Under the pieces are notes generated by a model, which was not told where the DNA came from, did no database searches, and saw only the letters and a list, made by a program, of their open reading frames with translations. From assembly GCF_030812915.1 (NCBI RefSeq), contig NZ_JAUSTQ010000007.1:62001-126000 (forward strand): a DNA stretch of 64,000 nt. The letters are read 5' to 3'. This DNA comes from Alkalibacillus salilacus (lineage in GTDB: Bacteria > Bacillota > Bacilli > Bacillales > Alkalibacillaceae). Position 1 is the first letter of the stretch; the number at the start of each line of letters is the position of its first letter. Shown piece after piece: positions 33,262 through 42,630 of the stretch. Made by a program: the position numbers and the translations under genes.

Positions 33262-34119
33262 ATGGTCGGACAGAAAAAGAAATCTGAACTATCCATAGTC
33301 GAACAATTTTTATACATTATAGTCGGATCGGTTATTGTCGCGTTTGCTTATAATGGTTTCTTATTACCGAATTACGTTGCTGCAGGTGGCGTTAGTGGTA
33401 TTAGTACATTGCTTGAAGCGCTATTCGGGCTTGAGCCTGCATATGTCATTTGGGGTATTAATATCCCACTTCTATTTGTTGCTTACTATTTTCTTGGTAA
33501 AGGTTCTGCATTTCGTTCGTTAACGGGATCCATTGCTTTACCATTTTTCGTTTATCTATCTCGAAATATGGAAGCATTTGTGGACGATCCATTATTAGCA
33601 GCTCTTTTCGGTGGATTAGGTGTCGGCGTTGGCTTAGGGATTGTCTTTTTAGGTGATGCATCAACTGGTGGCACTGCCTTAGTCGCACAGCTCATTAACA
33701 AATTCACGAATTTATCGCTTGGGGCAAGCATCGCTATGATTGATGGCTTGATCGTCCTGTCTGCGATTATCGTGTTTGATATTGAACTTGGTTTGTATGC
33801 CTTAATGGGCGTATATGTAACCAGCAAAGCAATAGATCTCGTCCAAACAGGCTTTAATAAAACGAAAACAACACTAATAATATCGAATGAATATGTTGAT
33901 GTTCAAGAGGCAATCTATACGCGAGTGGATCGTGGCGTTACACGTTTGGCAGCACAAGGTGGTTTTACAGAGGTTGAACGCCCTGTCTTAATGTGTGTGG
34001 TCAATCAATCAGAGATGGCCATGCTAAAACGAGCGGTGAAAGATGTCGATCCAGAGGCGTTCGTCATTGTGACGGACTCAGCAGAAGTACTAGGTCGTGG
34101 CTTTTACGACCCAGCTTAA
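33262..34119 (+). CDS. YitT-family membrane protein (DUF161/DUF2179)
   Basis: A 285-residue protein with about five to six helices in the N-terminal two thirds (GSVIVAFAYNGFLLPNYVAAGG is the family hallmark) and a soluble C-terminal DUF2179 domain (about 205-285, with TRGATRLAAQGG-like VDRGVTRLAAQGGFT). Function unknown in the family, with a proposed role as transporter. AGAAGGGA lies before the ATG at 33262; an upstream in-frame ATG at 33229 is rejected. Confidence 0.88.
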   Translation: MVGQKKKSELSIVEQFLYIIVGSVIVAFAYNGFLLPNYVAAGGVSGISTLLEALFGLEPAYVIWGINIPLLFVAYYFLGKGSAFRSLTGSIALPFFVYLSRNMEAFVDDPLLAALFGGLGVGVGLGIVFLGDASTGGTALVAQLINKFTNLSLGASIAMIDGLIVLSAIIVFDIELGLYALMGVYVTSKAIDLVQTGFNKTKTTLIISNEYVDVQEAIYTRVDRGVTRLAAQGGFTEVERPVLMCVVNQSEMAMLKRAVKDVDPEAFVIVTDSAEVLGRGFYDPA

Positions 34120-34226
34120 CGTGATTGTATAAATGTATGAGTAGATGGTTACTATTTCATCATAAATTATGAATGTGATAAGATTAATGTTGAACTTATT
34201 TATATTATTCGAGGGAGCGTTATTAG

Positions 34227-34472
34227 ATGCAAAAGAACGCTGGATTAGCAGCTGTTTTATCATTTTTATTCTCAGGTTTAGGTCAAGTTTATAATGGTGA
34301 AATCGGAAAAGGCGTCATCTTCATGGTTGCTTACGCGATTTCTGCTCTATTGATGATTGTCATCATTGGCTTTATTACAACGCCAATTATCTGGATTTGG
34401 GGCATGATTGATGCTCATAAATCAGCTGAACGGATAAATCGTCGGTACGAATCAGAACAACGTATATCATAA
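34227..34472 (+). CDS. Small TM2-like membrane protein
   Basis: An 81-residue protein with two helices. The motif SGLGQVYNGEIGKGVIF between them resembles TM2-domain and related small Bacillus membrane proteins. The C-terminal tail WGMIDAHKSAERINRR is basic. Function unknown. GAGGGAG precedes the ATG. Probably monocistronic, followed by a weak terminator. Confidence 0.75.
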   Translation: MQKNAGLAAVLSFLFSGLGQVYNGEIGKGVIFMVAYAISALLMIVIIGFITTPIIWIWGMIDAHKSAERINRRYESEQRIS

Positions 34473-34492
34473 TTTAAAAGTTTAGTTAATCA

Positions 34493-34520
34493 GGCGGCTC
34501 ATACTGTGAGTCGTCTTTTT
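34493..34520 (+). terminator. Weak terminator after the TM2-like gene
   Basis: GGCGGCTCA pairs with TGAGTCGTC (G-U pairs) around a 5-nt loop, followed by TTTTT. Confidence 0.65.
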
Positions 34521-34544
34521 ATGTTACAGAAATTTGTTTGATCG

Positions 34545-34573
34545 AAAAAAGCCTAGCTAAAGAATAGCTAGGC
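34545..34573 (-). terminator. Rho-independent terminator of yhaA (minus strand)
   Basis: On the minus strand GCCTAGCTA pairs with TAGCTAGGC around a 5-nt loop, followed by TTTTTT. Confidence 0.88.
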
Positions 34574-34587
34574 GAATTTGTATATGT

Positions 34588-35766
34588 TTATGATGAATGA
34601 TCTTCTTGATAGCGTTTGACGCCGTGGACAAGTGCTTTAGCAGCAGTTGGTAAGGCGCGCTCGTCAAAATCGAATTTTGGATGATGGTGCGGATAATCAT
34701 GGCCTTCGATATTCGCACCAGTAAAGAAGAAGGCACCTGGGCGTTCTTCTAAGTAATAAGCGAAGTCTTCGCCACCCATGACAGGGTCAACTGCTTCAGA
34801 TTCATTGACACCAGGAATATCGGTCGCATCATCAATATAATATGATGCTTCACGTTCGTGGTTCACAACTGGTGGATAGCCTTTCACGTAATCGAGCTCA
34901 TAGCTAGCACCAAAGCTTGTGGCGATTCCGTCTAAAATATTGTGCATCTCTTGAATAATTTCGTCTTGCACCGCTTTATCCAAAATACGGACAGTGCCAG
35001 TTAGTGATGTCGTATCAGGAATGACGTTAAACGCATTGCCGCCTTCGATTTTACCAATGCTTAAAACAGCAGGTTGAAGTGGGTTTATGCGACGACTAAC
35101 AATTTGCTGTAATTCTACAATTGCTTGACCTGCCATTGCGACTGGATCTTTTGTTTGGTGTGGCATCGCGCCGTGGCCACCCTTACCTTGGAACGTAACT
35201 GTAAAACGATCAGCGCCAGCCATAAATGCTCCATAAGTCGCTTCGATTTTGTTTAGCTTACTTGTCGCCCATAAATGGGTACCGAATACGGCATCAACAC
35301 CTTCTAGTGCACCGTCGTCAATCATTGGCTTGGCACCACCTGGAGCAAATTCTTCGGCAGGTTGGTGTAAAAAGACGAGTGTACCTGGGATTTCATCTTG
35401 AAATTCAAGTGCCGCTTCAGCAACCGCAAGTAATGAAGCTGTGTGGCCATCATGCCCACATGCGTGCATCACGCCATCGACTGTTGATTTATAAGGGACA
35501 TTATTTTCTTCGTGGATTGGCAAGGCGTCGAAATCAGCACGAAGAGCAACTGTTTTACCTGGTTTGCCACCTTTTAATGTCGCGACTAAACCATACCCTC
35601 CAATATTGTCTTGATAAGGTATACCTAATTGGTCATAACGATTTTTAATAAATTGAGCTGTTTCTTTCTCTTCAAATGACAACTCAGGGTGTTGGTGAAG
35701 GTAACGACGATCTTCTACCATTTGGTCGTACATTTGATCAAGTTTTTCATAAAACTGTTCCCACAT
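34588..35766 (-). CDS. yhaA: YhaA-like M20 amidohydrolase
   Basis: A 392-residue M20D metallopeptidase homologue. Landmarks are RADFDALPI, the metal-binding VMHACGHDGHTA, LHQPAEE, the dimerisation insert GKGGHGAMPHQTKDP, and PVMGGEDFAYY near the C-terminus. Such enzymes remove acyl groups from N-acyl amino acids or indole conjugates; the natural substrate is unknown. In B. subtilis yhaA lies close to ecsABC, which fits this position. It has its own terminator. Confidence 0.85.
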   Translation of the reverse strand: MWEQFYEKLDQMYDQMVEDRRYLHQHPELSFEEKETAQFIKNRYDQLGIPYQDNIGGYGLVATLKGGKPGKTVALRADFDALPIHEENNVPYKSTVDGVMHACGHDGHTASLLAVAEAALEFQDEIPGTLVFLHQPAEEFAPGGAKPMIDDGALEGVDAVFGTHLWATSKLNKIEATYGAFMAGADRFTVTFQGKGGHGAMPHQTKDPVAMAGQAIVELQQIVSRRINPLQPAVLSIGKIEGGNAFNVIPDTTSLTGTVRILDKAVQDEIIQEMHNILDGIATSFGASYELDYVKGYPPVVNHEREASYYIDDATDIPGVNESEAVDPVMGGEDFAYYLEERPGAFFFTGANIEGHDYPHHHPKFDFDERALPTAAKALVHGVKRYQEDHSS

Positions 35767-35843
35767 ATCATTAACTCCCTTCTCTCTGAACGTTAAAGCT
35801 ATTATAACAGATTTTTCGTGACACGTAATAAGTTTTTAGCATG

Positions 35844-35876
35844 AAAAAAGCAACTCCCTTGTCGTAAGGAAGTTGC
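35844..35876 (-). terminator. Rho-independent terminator of the ferritin-like gene (minus strand)
   Basis: On the minus strand AGCAACTTCCTT pairs with AAGGGAGTTGCT (one mismatch), followed by TTTTT. Confidence 0.82.
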
Positions 35877-35893
35877 TCGCGCTTAATCATGAT

Positions 35894-36328
35894 TTATTTA
35901 AAGCTTGGATCATCTAAAAGACGTTGAATGTCTTCTTTATGCTTCGTTTCATCTGAAATCATATCTTCTAATTTGACAGCTAATTCAGTGTAACCGAGTT
36001 GATCAGCTTGCTTTCTGCGTTCTTCATAGCGATCGATCGTATCTTTCTCAGCAGCTAAAGCATCTTCTAACATTGGCTTAACATCTTCATATCGTTTAAC
36101 TTCAGCAGGGGATGTGGTTGGATCACCGCCTAGAATTTTAATTTTCTCAGATAAATATAAAGCGTGACCTGATTCATCCTGGACTTCAGCTTCGAAAAAC
36201 GGTTTTAAAACTTCACGGTATAAACCAGATACAACTGCTGCATTGTAAGTATAACGAATCATCGCACCATATTCTTCTGCTAAATCTTTGTTTAAACCAT
36301 CAATTAACTTTTGTACATCTTGTTCCAT
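35894..36328 (-). CDS. Ferritin-like (bacterioferritin-type) protein
   Basis: A 144-residue four-helix protein. Candidate di-iron ligands appear in order: DLAEEYGAMIRY, EAEVQDESGHAL, AAEKDTIDRYEERR and DETKHKED, i.e. an E, ExxH, E, ExxH pattern. It could store iron or detoxify peroxide in the cytosol. It lies between yhaA and pbpF, where I do not recall a ferritin in B. subtilis, so it may be a lineage-specific insertion; proximity to haem genes is suggestive only. AAAGGGTG precedes the ATG. Confidence 0.8.
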   Translation of the reverse strand: MEQDVQKLIDGLNKDLAEEYGAMIRYTYNAAVVSGLYREVLKPFFEAEVQDESGHALYLSEKIKILGGDPTTSPAEVKRYEDVKPMLEDALAAEKDTIDRYEERRKQADQLGYTELAVKLEDMISDETKHKEDIQRLLDDPSFK

Positions 36329-36421
36329 TATTGATCACCCTTTCTTTGTGAGTATCTATAAATACAATACCCGAATAGTATTTTGATTAAACAAGCTAAG
36401 AAAACCCTAAACGTAAATCTT

Positions 36422-36450
36422 TTGTCGAAATTCGTCCACTATAATATAAT
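36422..36450 (+). promoter_or_regulatory. Sigma-A-like promoter for pbpF
   Basis: TTGTCG (36422-36427) and a perfect TATAAT (36445-36450) are separated by 17 bp, about 48 bp before the start codon. Confidence 0.6.
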
Positions 36451-36498
36451 AGTGAAGGGTTTTATCGAACTGAACAGAATGATAATTGAGGTGGCATT

Positions 36499-38652
36499 AT
36501 GGCCGTTATGAATAAATTAAACCAATTCCTTGGTAAATGGCGTTACTTAGTATATGGTGTGGTTGTCCTAGTGTTGTTAAGTTTGTTTGGTTATATGGCC
36601 ATTATCCTAGGTGGTCGATTTGTTGTAGATGAAGAACATTTCGTTTTTAACGAATCGACGGTCTTAACAACTGAGAATGAAGAAGACATTATAAAATTAT
36701 ATGATGAAAATCGAACCTATGTCCCGCTCGATACAATTCCTGATCATGTGACAGATGCCTTTTTAGCTGTTGAAGATCACCGATTTTATGATCATAATGG
36801 TGTCGATTTTTGGGCGGTCGGCCGTGCTGTTTGGCGTGACATAGCAACAATGAGTAAAGCGGAAGGCGCGAGCACCATTACTCAACAGCTCGTTAAAAAT
36901 GTGTCGCTTACAAATGACCAGACTTGGATGCGTAAGACAAAAGAAGTCATGGGTGCGATTTATCTCGAACGACAACGGACGAAAGATGAAATATTAGAAT
37001 ATTACTTAAATGAAATATATTTCGGTAACGGGATTCATGGGATTGAAGAAGCTGCTCAAGCCTTTTATTCTAAATCTGTATCAGAATTAACCTTATCAGA
37101 AGGGGCAACGCTTGCTGCGATGCCAAAAGCACCGAATTACTATGATCCTAGTGAACATCCAGAGCGTGTCGAAGAACGTCGTGATGTTGTACTAAGTCAT
37201 ATGGAAAATAATGGTATGTTACAAGCGGAAGATATGCGCCAAGCACAAGGTCGTACGCTCGGTCTTGATATAGGCGATACGGAATCGAAGCCTGCCACTA
37301 ATAGTTATGTTGATCTCGTTTTGGATGAATTAGAACAAGATTATCATTTGTCACGAGATGAGATTTATACAGGTGGATATGAGATTACAGTTGGATTAGA
37401 TCCTAGCATGCAAGAAACAGTGCATGACCGCATGCAACAAGAGGACTATTTTCAGGGCTCGACTGATCAGGTAGAAGGTGCGACTGTTTTAGTCGATCAA
37501 ACTAATGCTGTGATAAGAGCTGCTGTAGGTGGACGTGATCGTGAACAGGGTGATTTAAATCGTGTGCAAGTGAGGCGACAGCCTGGTTCGACGTTTAAGC
37601 CGCTTGCCGTTTACGGACCAGCTTTAGAAGAAAGTTTATACCACCCTTATAGCTTAATTCCTGATGAACAGAGAGATTATGATGGTTACAGTCCCGAAAA
37701 TGTGGATGGGCAATATGCTGGTGAAGTGACCATCTATGATGCGTTAGTTCAATCGAAAAATGCTCCAGCTGTTGCTCTGTTAGATGAGCTCGATATAAAT
37801 CAAGGATTATCCTATCTTGAGGATATTGGCTACTCTATTGAAGATAATGGTTTATCTGTTGCGCTTGGCGGTTTAGAAAATGGTTTAACACCAATTGAGT
37901 TGGCAGGCTTATATCGAAGCTTTGCCAATGAAGGAAGATATATAGAACCTTACACCATTCTAGAAGTTAAGAATCGTCATGGTGAGATTTTAGAAGCTCC
38001 AGATCGAAACAGTCAGCAATTATTTTCAAAACAGACGTCATGGAATTTGACGAGAATGCTTGAGGCTGTCGTGGAAGATGGGACGGCTAGTGGTGGCGAG
38101 TTTAACAAAGATTTAGCTGGTAAAACAGGCTCTACCCAACATCCACATGTGTCTGGTGGCGTAAAAGATGCCTGGTTTGTCGGCTTTAATCCTGATTATG
38201 CCGTGGCAAGTTGGATTGGTTATGATGTCAGTAATGAAGAGAATTATTTAACAGATGGTAGTCAACTTGCTGTGTCATTGGTTGATGGCGTGATGTCTGA
38301 TTTGGACCAATCGCATGACCTGACAACATCATTCAGTGTGCCTGAAGGTGTAGATGATTTAGAAGGACCGATTCGACTGGCTCAAATTGATGATCTAGAA
38401 GCAAGTGTATCTCTAGGGTTTTTGAGTGGTGTAGATGTCCAATTAACCTGGACTCATGACGATGATCGAGTGCGTTTCGACGTTTATCGCGAAACAGGTG
38501 ATCAAGTTGAGAAGATTGGTTCGGTTACAGGAGAAAATACCTATCAAGTCAACGATACACAAATGTTTAATAATCCGTCATATTATGTGGTGCCTGTGAA
38601 CCCATTAAATGGTTCAGAAGGTGAGCCTTCTAACCGTGATCAAGCGTTCTAG
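36499..38652 (+). CDS. pbpF: Class A penicillin-binding protein (PbpF-like)
   Basis: A 717-residue bifunctional peptidoglycan synthase. After one membrane anchor (about 16-36) comes the glycosyltransferase-51 domain with catalytic Glu 92 in VEDHRFYDHNGVD and GASTITQQLVKN. The transpeptidase follows with STFK (Ser 364), SKN (419-421) and KTGS (542-545), and a fibronectin-like C-terminal region ends the protein. Length and the neighbouring hemEHY match B. subtilis pbpF, whose product acts in vegetative and spore wall synthesis. GAGGTGG precedes the ATG. Confidence 0.92.
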   Translation: MAVMNKLNQFLGKWRYLVYGVVVLVLLSLFGYMAIILGGRFVVDEEHFVFNESTVLTTENEEDIIKLYDENRTYVPLDTIPDHVTDAFLAVEDHRFYDHNGVDFWAVGRAVWRDIATMSKAEGASTITQQLVKNVSLTNDQTWMRKTKEVMGAIYLERQRTKDEILEYYLNEIYFGNGIHGIEEAAQAFYSKSVSELTLSEGATLAAMPKAPNYYDPSEHPERVEERRDVVLSHMENNGMLQAEDMRQAQGRTLGLDIGDTESKPATNSYVDLVLDELEQDYHLSRDEIYTGGYEITVGLDPSMQETVHDRMQQEDYFQGSTDQVEGATVLVDQTNAVIRAAVGGRDREQGDLNRVQVRRQPGSTFKPLAVYGPALEESLYHPYSLIPDEQRDYDGYSPENVDGQYAGEVTIYDALVQSKNAPAVALLDELDINQGLSYLEDIGYSIEDNGLSVALGGLENGLTPIELAGLYRSFANEGRYIEPYTILEVKNRHGEILEAPDRNSQQLFSKQTSWNLTRMLEAVVEDGTASGGEFNKDLAGKTGSTQHPHVSGGVKDAWFVGFNPDYAVASWIGYDVSNEENYLTDGSQLAVSLVDGVMSDLDQSHDLTTSFSVPEGVDDLEGPIRLAQIDDLEASVSLGFLSGVDVQLTWTHDDDRVRFDVYRETGDQVEKIGSVTGENTYQVNDTQMFNNPSYYVVPVNPLNGSEGEPSNRDQAF

Positions 38653-38753
38653 ATCAGAGTGAGGCAAATTCATGACAATTCAGTGCTGTTACTATACACA
38701 CTGCGAAAATTGATTTATATTGTAACTAGATGGAATAATGAAGGGTGAGTCGA

Positions 38754-39785
38754 ATGACGGATTTCAATGATACGATTTTAAAAGCTTATCATGGTGAAAA
38801 GACGGACTACACGCCGTTATGGTTTATGCGCCAAGCGGGACGTTCGCAGCCAGAATATCGCAAACTGAAAGAAAAGTATTCTTTATTTGAAATTACGCAT
38901 CAACCTGAATTGTGCGCGTATGTAACAGAACTGCCAGTGATTAACTACAACACAGATGCAGCTATTCTGTATAAAGATATCATGTCGCCACTTCCCCCAA
39001 TGGGTGTTGATGTTGAAATTAAAAAAGGCGTCGGACCGGTGATTTATAATCCGATTCAATCGAAAATGGATGTCGAGAAGTTAGATGATCTTAACCCCGA
39101 AGAAGATGTGCCTTACGTTTTAGAAACGATTCGGATTTTGACGGAAGAGAAGTTGAATGTGCCGTTAATCGGCTTTAGTGGTGCACCGTTTACGCTAGCA
39201 AGCTATATGATTGAAGGCGGTCCGTCGAAACAGTACAATAAGACAAAGGCGATGATGTACGGTGATCCTGAGACATGGTTTGCATTAATGGACAAGCTTG
39301 GCGATATGATTATCACATATACGAAGGCACAAATCGCTTCAGGCGCTAAAGGTATTCAAATCTTTGATTCGTGGGTCGGTGCTGTTAGTGCACAAGATTA
39401 CCGCGTCTTTATTAAACCAGTGATGGAAAAGATTTTTAATGCGCTAAAAGACGAAGACGTGCCAACCATCCTATTTGGAATTGGTGCAAATCATTTGTTG
39501 CTTGAGTTTAATAGTCTACCATGTACGACGGTCGGTTTAGATTGGCGTACATCGATTACAGAAGCGCGTGATATGGGAATTACAAGTTCGCTTCAAGGAA
39601 ACTTAGACCCAGCTGTGTTATTAGCAGATTGGGACGTCATCGAAAAGAGAACGAAAGCAATTTTAGATCAAGGAAAAGATATTCCAGGCTATGTGTTTAA
39701 TCTAGGACATGGTGTTTTTCCAGAAGTGGATCCGGAGACACTGAAACGCTTAGCGGCGTTTGTCCATGACTATACTTCAAAGTAA
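38754..39785 (+). CDS. hemE: Uroporphyrinogen decarboxylase
   Basis: A 343-residue enzyme converting uroporphyrinogen III to coproporphyrinogen III. The N-terminal [16 protein letters not shown] signature is intact, as are [17 protein letters not shown] and [20 protein letters not shown] sets the start at 38754; a GTG at 38745 lies in that ribosome site. It is the first of three haem genes (hemE-hemH-hemY) separated by 14 and 6 bp. Confidence 0.96.
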   Translation: MTDFNDTILKAYHGEKTDYTPLWFMRQAGRSQPEYRKLKEKYSLFEITHQPELCAYVTELPVINYNTDAAILYKDIMSPLPPMGVDVEIKKGVGPVIYNPIQSKMDVEKLDDLNPEEDVPYVLETIRILTEEKLNVPLIGFSGAPFTLASYMIEGGPSKQYNKTKAMMYGDPETWFALMDKLGDMIITYTKAQIASGAKGIQIFDSWVGAVSAQDYRVFIKPVMEKIFNALKDEDVPTILFGIGANHLLLEFNSLPCTTVGLDWRTSITEARDMGITSSLQGNLDPAVLLADWDVIEKRTKAILDQGKDIPGYVFNLGHGVFPEVDPETLKRLAAFVHDYTSK

Positions 39786-39799
39786 GAGGAGTTGAATGA

Positions 39800-40732
39800 A
39801 TGATGGCAGAGAAAACAGTAGGACTACTCGTCATGGCGTATGGTACGCCTTACAAAGAAGAGGACTTAGAACGTTATTACACACATATTCGTAAAGGAAA
39901 GCGCCCGACCGATGAGATGATTGAAGATCTCCGTAGTCGTTATGAAGAAATTGGTGGTATCTCACCACTTGCACGTATTACACGCGAACAAGGCGAATCC
40001 TTAGAAGCGAAACTGAACGCAGAACAAGATGATGTTGAATTCAAACTATATCTTGGTTTAAAACATATTGATCCGTTTATTGAAGACGCGGTTCAACAAA
40101 TGGCAGACGATGGTATTGATGAAGCAGTTAGTATCGTATTAGCGCCGCATTATTCGACGTTTAGTATTAAGTCTTATAATGGTCGTGCCCAAGAAGAAGC
40201 GGATAAACATGGTATTCAGTTAACTTCAGTTGTCGACTGGTATGACGAACCAGGCTATATCGAATTCTGGGTTGAACAGATTAATAAAGTATACGGTCAA
40301 ATGACAGAAGAAGAACGCAATAACGCGTGCTTAATCGTATCGGCGCACAGTTTACCGACGAAGATTATCCAAGAAGGAGACCCTTATCCAGACCAATTAC
40401 AACGCACAGCGGATCTAATTGCTGAGGGTGCAGGCATTCAAGATTATGAAATTGGCTGGCAGAGTGAAGGGAATACACCTGATCCGTGGTTAGGCCCTGA
40501 TGTGCAAGATCTAACACGCGATTTATTTGAACAAAAAGGATATACAACATTTGTTTACGCCCCTGTAGGTTTCGTGGCTGATCATTTAGAAGTGTTATAT
40601 GATAATGACATCGAATGTAAACAGGTATGTGATGAGGTAGGTGCATCCTATTATCGTCCAGAAATGCCAAATGCAAATCCGAAGTTTATTAACACACTAT
40701 CTAAAGTCGTTCTCGATACGATGAAAGGGTAA
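39800..40732 (+). CDS. hemH: Coproporphyrin III ferrochelatase
   Basis: A 310-residue ferrochelatase (CpfC in current Firmicute nomenclature), inserting Fe(II) into coproporphyrin III. The catalytic His lies in [11 protein letters not shown], and the C-terminal acidic segment [16 protein letters not shown] carries the partner Glu. It starts 14 bp after hemE behind AGAGGAG. ATGs at 39800 and 39803 are both possible. Confidence 0.96.
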   Translation: MMAEKTVGLLVMAYGTPYKEEDLERYYTHIRKGKRPTDEMIEDLRSRYEEIGGISPLARITREQGESLEAKLNAEQDDVEFKLYLGLKHIDPFIEDAVQQMADDGIDEAVSIVLAPHYSTFSIKSYNGRAQEEADKHGIQLTSVVDWYDEPGYIEFWVEQINKVYGQMTEEERNNACLIVSAHSLPTKIIQEGDPYPDQLQRTADLIAEGAGIQDYEIGWQSEGNTPDPWLGPDVQDLTRDLFEQKGYTTFVYAPVGFVADHLEVLYDNDIECKQVCDEVGASYYRPEMPNANPKFINTLSKVVLDTMKG

Positions 40733-40738
40733 TGTCTT

Positions 40739-42124
40739 ATGGCAAAGCGCAAACAAATTGCGATAATAGGCGGCGGCATAACGGGATTAACCGCCGCTTA
40801 TTATTTGCAGAAGAATAATGTAGAAGCTGATGTCACACTGTTTGAATCGTCTGCTCAATTAGGTGGTAAGATTTCGACTGTCGAACGTGACGGTTTTACA
40901 ATTGAGCGTGGTCCGGATTCATTTTTAGAACGGAAAAAGACAGCGAAAACGTTAGTACAAGACTTAGGGCTTGAATATCGACTAATTCGAAGTGCGACGG
41001 GTAAAGCGTTTATCTTATCACAGGATGAATTACACCCCATGCCTGCTGGGGCAATGATGGGTGTTCCGACTGATATGAAACCGTTTATAAAGTCGACACT
41101 TTTCACGGCTTCAGGCAAATTGAATGCCTTAAAGGATTTCGTTAAGAGTAGAACTGAGGTGGATGGCGATATTTCTGTCGGACACTTCTTCCGTCGCCGA
41201 TTAGGTGATCAAGTAGTTGACCGTTTAATTCATCCATTGATTTCAGGGATTTATGCTGGCAATATTGATGATTTAAGCTTGAAAGCAACGTTCCCACACT
41301 TTTTACAAACAGAACAGAAATACGGCAGCTTAATTCGTGGACTGCAAAAAACCACCCCAAGCCAGCAAACGTCTGGTAAGAAACAAGGGATGTTTTTAAC
41401 GTTGGATGGCGGTTTGCAGACACTATTGAACGGTTTGGCCGAATCGCTTCAGTGCGAAGTGCGGACATCAACACCGATCGAACGTGTGGTGAAGCAGAAT
41501 GGTCGTTATGTGATTGATGTTGCAGGAGAAAGTGAGTCAGTTGAAGCGGATTATGTGATTGCGACCACTCCGCATGAAGTCACGGCTCAAATGTTCACTG
41601 ATGTATCGTTCATGGACGATTTTCAACAGACGAAAAACACGTCGGTTGCGAATGTGGCGATTGCGTTTGATGAAGAATCAGTGAAGAACTTGCCTGATGG
41701 AACAGGTTTCGTTGTCTCACGCAAAGAAGGTTACCGGATTACAGCGTGTACATGGACACATAAGAAGTGGCCACACACAACACCAGAAGGTTCGGTTCTT
41801 TTACGTGCTTATGTTGGAAAACCTGGTGATGAAGAGGTCCTGGAATTATCAGATGATGAAATTGCTGATTTAGTCATTGAAGATTTGAAGAAAATCATGA
41901 CAATCGAAGGCGAGCCTCGTTTTCATATCGTGACGCGCTGGTACAATGCAATGCCACAGTATACAGTTGGCCATTTAGACCGCGTCAAAAAACTAGAATC
42001 ACAGCTAGACAGTGAACTGCCAGGTGTATTCTTGATCGGCAATACTTATCGTGGTGTAGGATTACCTGATTGTATGGACCAAGCGATTCGAACAGTTAAA
42101 ACAATCGAAACACTCGAATCCTAA
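40739..42124 (+). CDS. hemY: Coproporphyrinogen III oxidase (HemY/CgoX)
   Basis: A 461-residue FAD enzyme that oxidises coproporphyrinogen III to coproporphyrin III. The dinucleotide-binding motif IAIIGGGITGLTAAYYL opens the protein; IERGPDSFLERK and the C-terminal GVGLPDCMDQAIR complete the FAD site. It overlaps the hemH translational unit by close spacing (6 bp) and closes the haem operon. No strong terminator follows directly; a phased repeat array comes next. Confidence 0.95.
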   Translation: MAKRKQIAIIGGGITGLTAAYYLQKNNVEADVTLFESSAQLGGKISTVERDGFTIERGPDSFLERKKTAKTLVQDLGLEYRLIRSATGKAFILSQDELHPMPAGAMMGVPTDMKPFIKSTLFTASGKLNALKDFVKSRTEVDGDISVGHFFRRRLGDQVVDRLIHPLISGIYAGNIDDLSLKATFPHFLQTEQKYGSLIRGLQKTTPSQQTSGKKQGMFLTLDGGLQTLLNGLAESLQCEVRTSTPIERVVKQNGRYVIDVAGESESVEADYVIATTPHEVTAQMFTDVSFMDDFQQTKNTSVANVAIAFDEESVKNLPDGTGFVVSRKEGYRITACTWTHKKWPHTTPEGSVLLRAYVGKPGDEEVLELSDDEIADLVIEDLKKIMTIEGEPRFHIVTRWYNAMPQYTVGHLDRVKKLESQLDSELPGVFLIGNTYRGVGLPDCMDQAIRTVKTIETLES

Positions 42125-42135
42125 CTCCGCTTGTT

Positions 42136-42300
42136 AATTTATTAGATAATTCCTTGAATTTATTAGATCATTCAATTGATTTATGAGATAACTTGGTTTA
42201 TTTATGAGATAAATGAGAAGTAATGAAATAACTTCGGGAAGTTATTTAATTAATGGCTTGATTTTTGAAATAAATAAAGGCATTTATTTCAAAAGTTAAG
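42136..42300. repeat. Phased 21-bp degenerate repeat array B (TTRT-N3-AYAA core)
   Basis: Cores begin at 42139, 42160, 42181, 42202, 42221, 42242 (weak), 42263 and 42284: TTATTAGATAA, TTATTAGATCA, TTATGAGATAA (twice), TAATGAAATAA, a degenerate unit, TTTTGAAATAA and TTATTTCAAAA. Steps are 21, 21, 21, 19, 21, 21 and 21 bp. Spacers of about 10 bp differ. It lies tail-to-tail between hemY and yhfH. Confidence 0.65.
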
Positions 42301-42321
42301 CGCAAGCCCCTTATGAGACAT

Positions 42322-42357
42322 AAAAAAGTGCTCTAACGTGAATTAGAGCACTTTTTT
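42322..42357. terminator. Bidirectional terminator between hemY and yhfH
   Basis: AAAAAAGTGCTCTAA pairs with TTAGAGCACTTTTTT around a 6-nt loop. A and T runs on both flanks serve both strands. Confidence 0.9.
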
Positions 42358-42378
42358 AATAGATGGGTTGCGGTTCGG

Positions 42379-42507
42379 TTACGAAATTGGGTCACATTTT
42401 TCACATTTGTTTGTGTAGCAATCAGCCTGTTCGTTCATGTCCCGTTTACAGACAGTACATTGCTTTTTCGGTAGGTTACGGAAAAATTGGACAGGTGACA
42501 TTAACAT
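42379..42507 (-). CDS. yhfH: YhfH-like small zinc-ribbon protein
   Basis: A 42-residue protein with CTVC near residues 17-20, a single Cys at 30 and CEKC at 35-38, arranged as a small treble/ribbon metal site, preceded by VQFFRNLPKKQ. This matches the YhfH family and its position next to yhfI in B. subtilis. GAGGAGG lies 7 nt before the ATG. It is too short for many gene finders. Function unknown. Confidence 0.82.
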   Translation of the reverse strand: MLMSPVQFFRNLPKKQCTVCKRDMNEQADCYTNKCEKCDPIS

Positions 42508-42536
42508 GAAACGACCTCCTCAAAATTTAGAGTTTT

Positions 42537-42578
42537 TAGACAATTTCTTTATACTCATACTATACTGTATTAATACAG
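42537..42578 (+). promoter_or_regulatory. yhfI promoter with adjacent 14-bp palindrome
   Basis: TAGACA (42537-42542) and TATACT (42561-42566) are separated by 18 bp. The -10 runs into the perfect palindrome CTGTATTAATACAG (42565-42578), ideally placed for a repressor at the transcription start. Confidence 0.5.
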
Positions 42579-42630
42579 ATTTGTGAACCATACACCTGTT
42601 ATATAACTAAAAATAGGAGGAAATACCTAC

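Noticed and set aside
38709-38738. Separate promoter for hemE (TTGATT, 17 bp, GAATAA)
   Set aside because: Transcription would start about 8 bp before the start codon and leave out the ribosome site.
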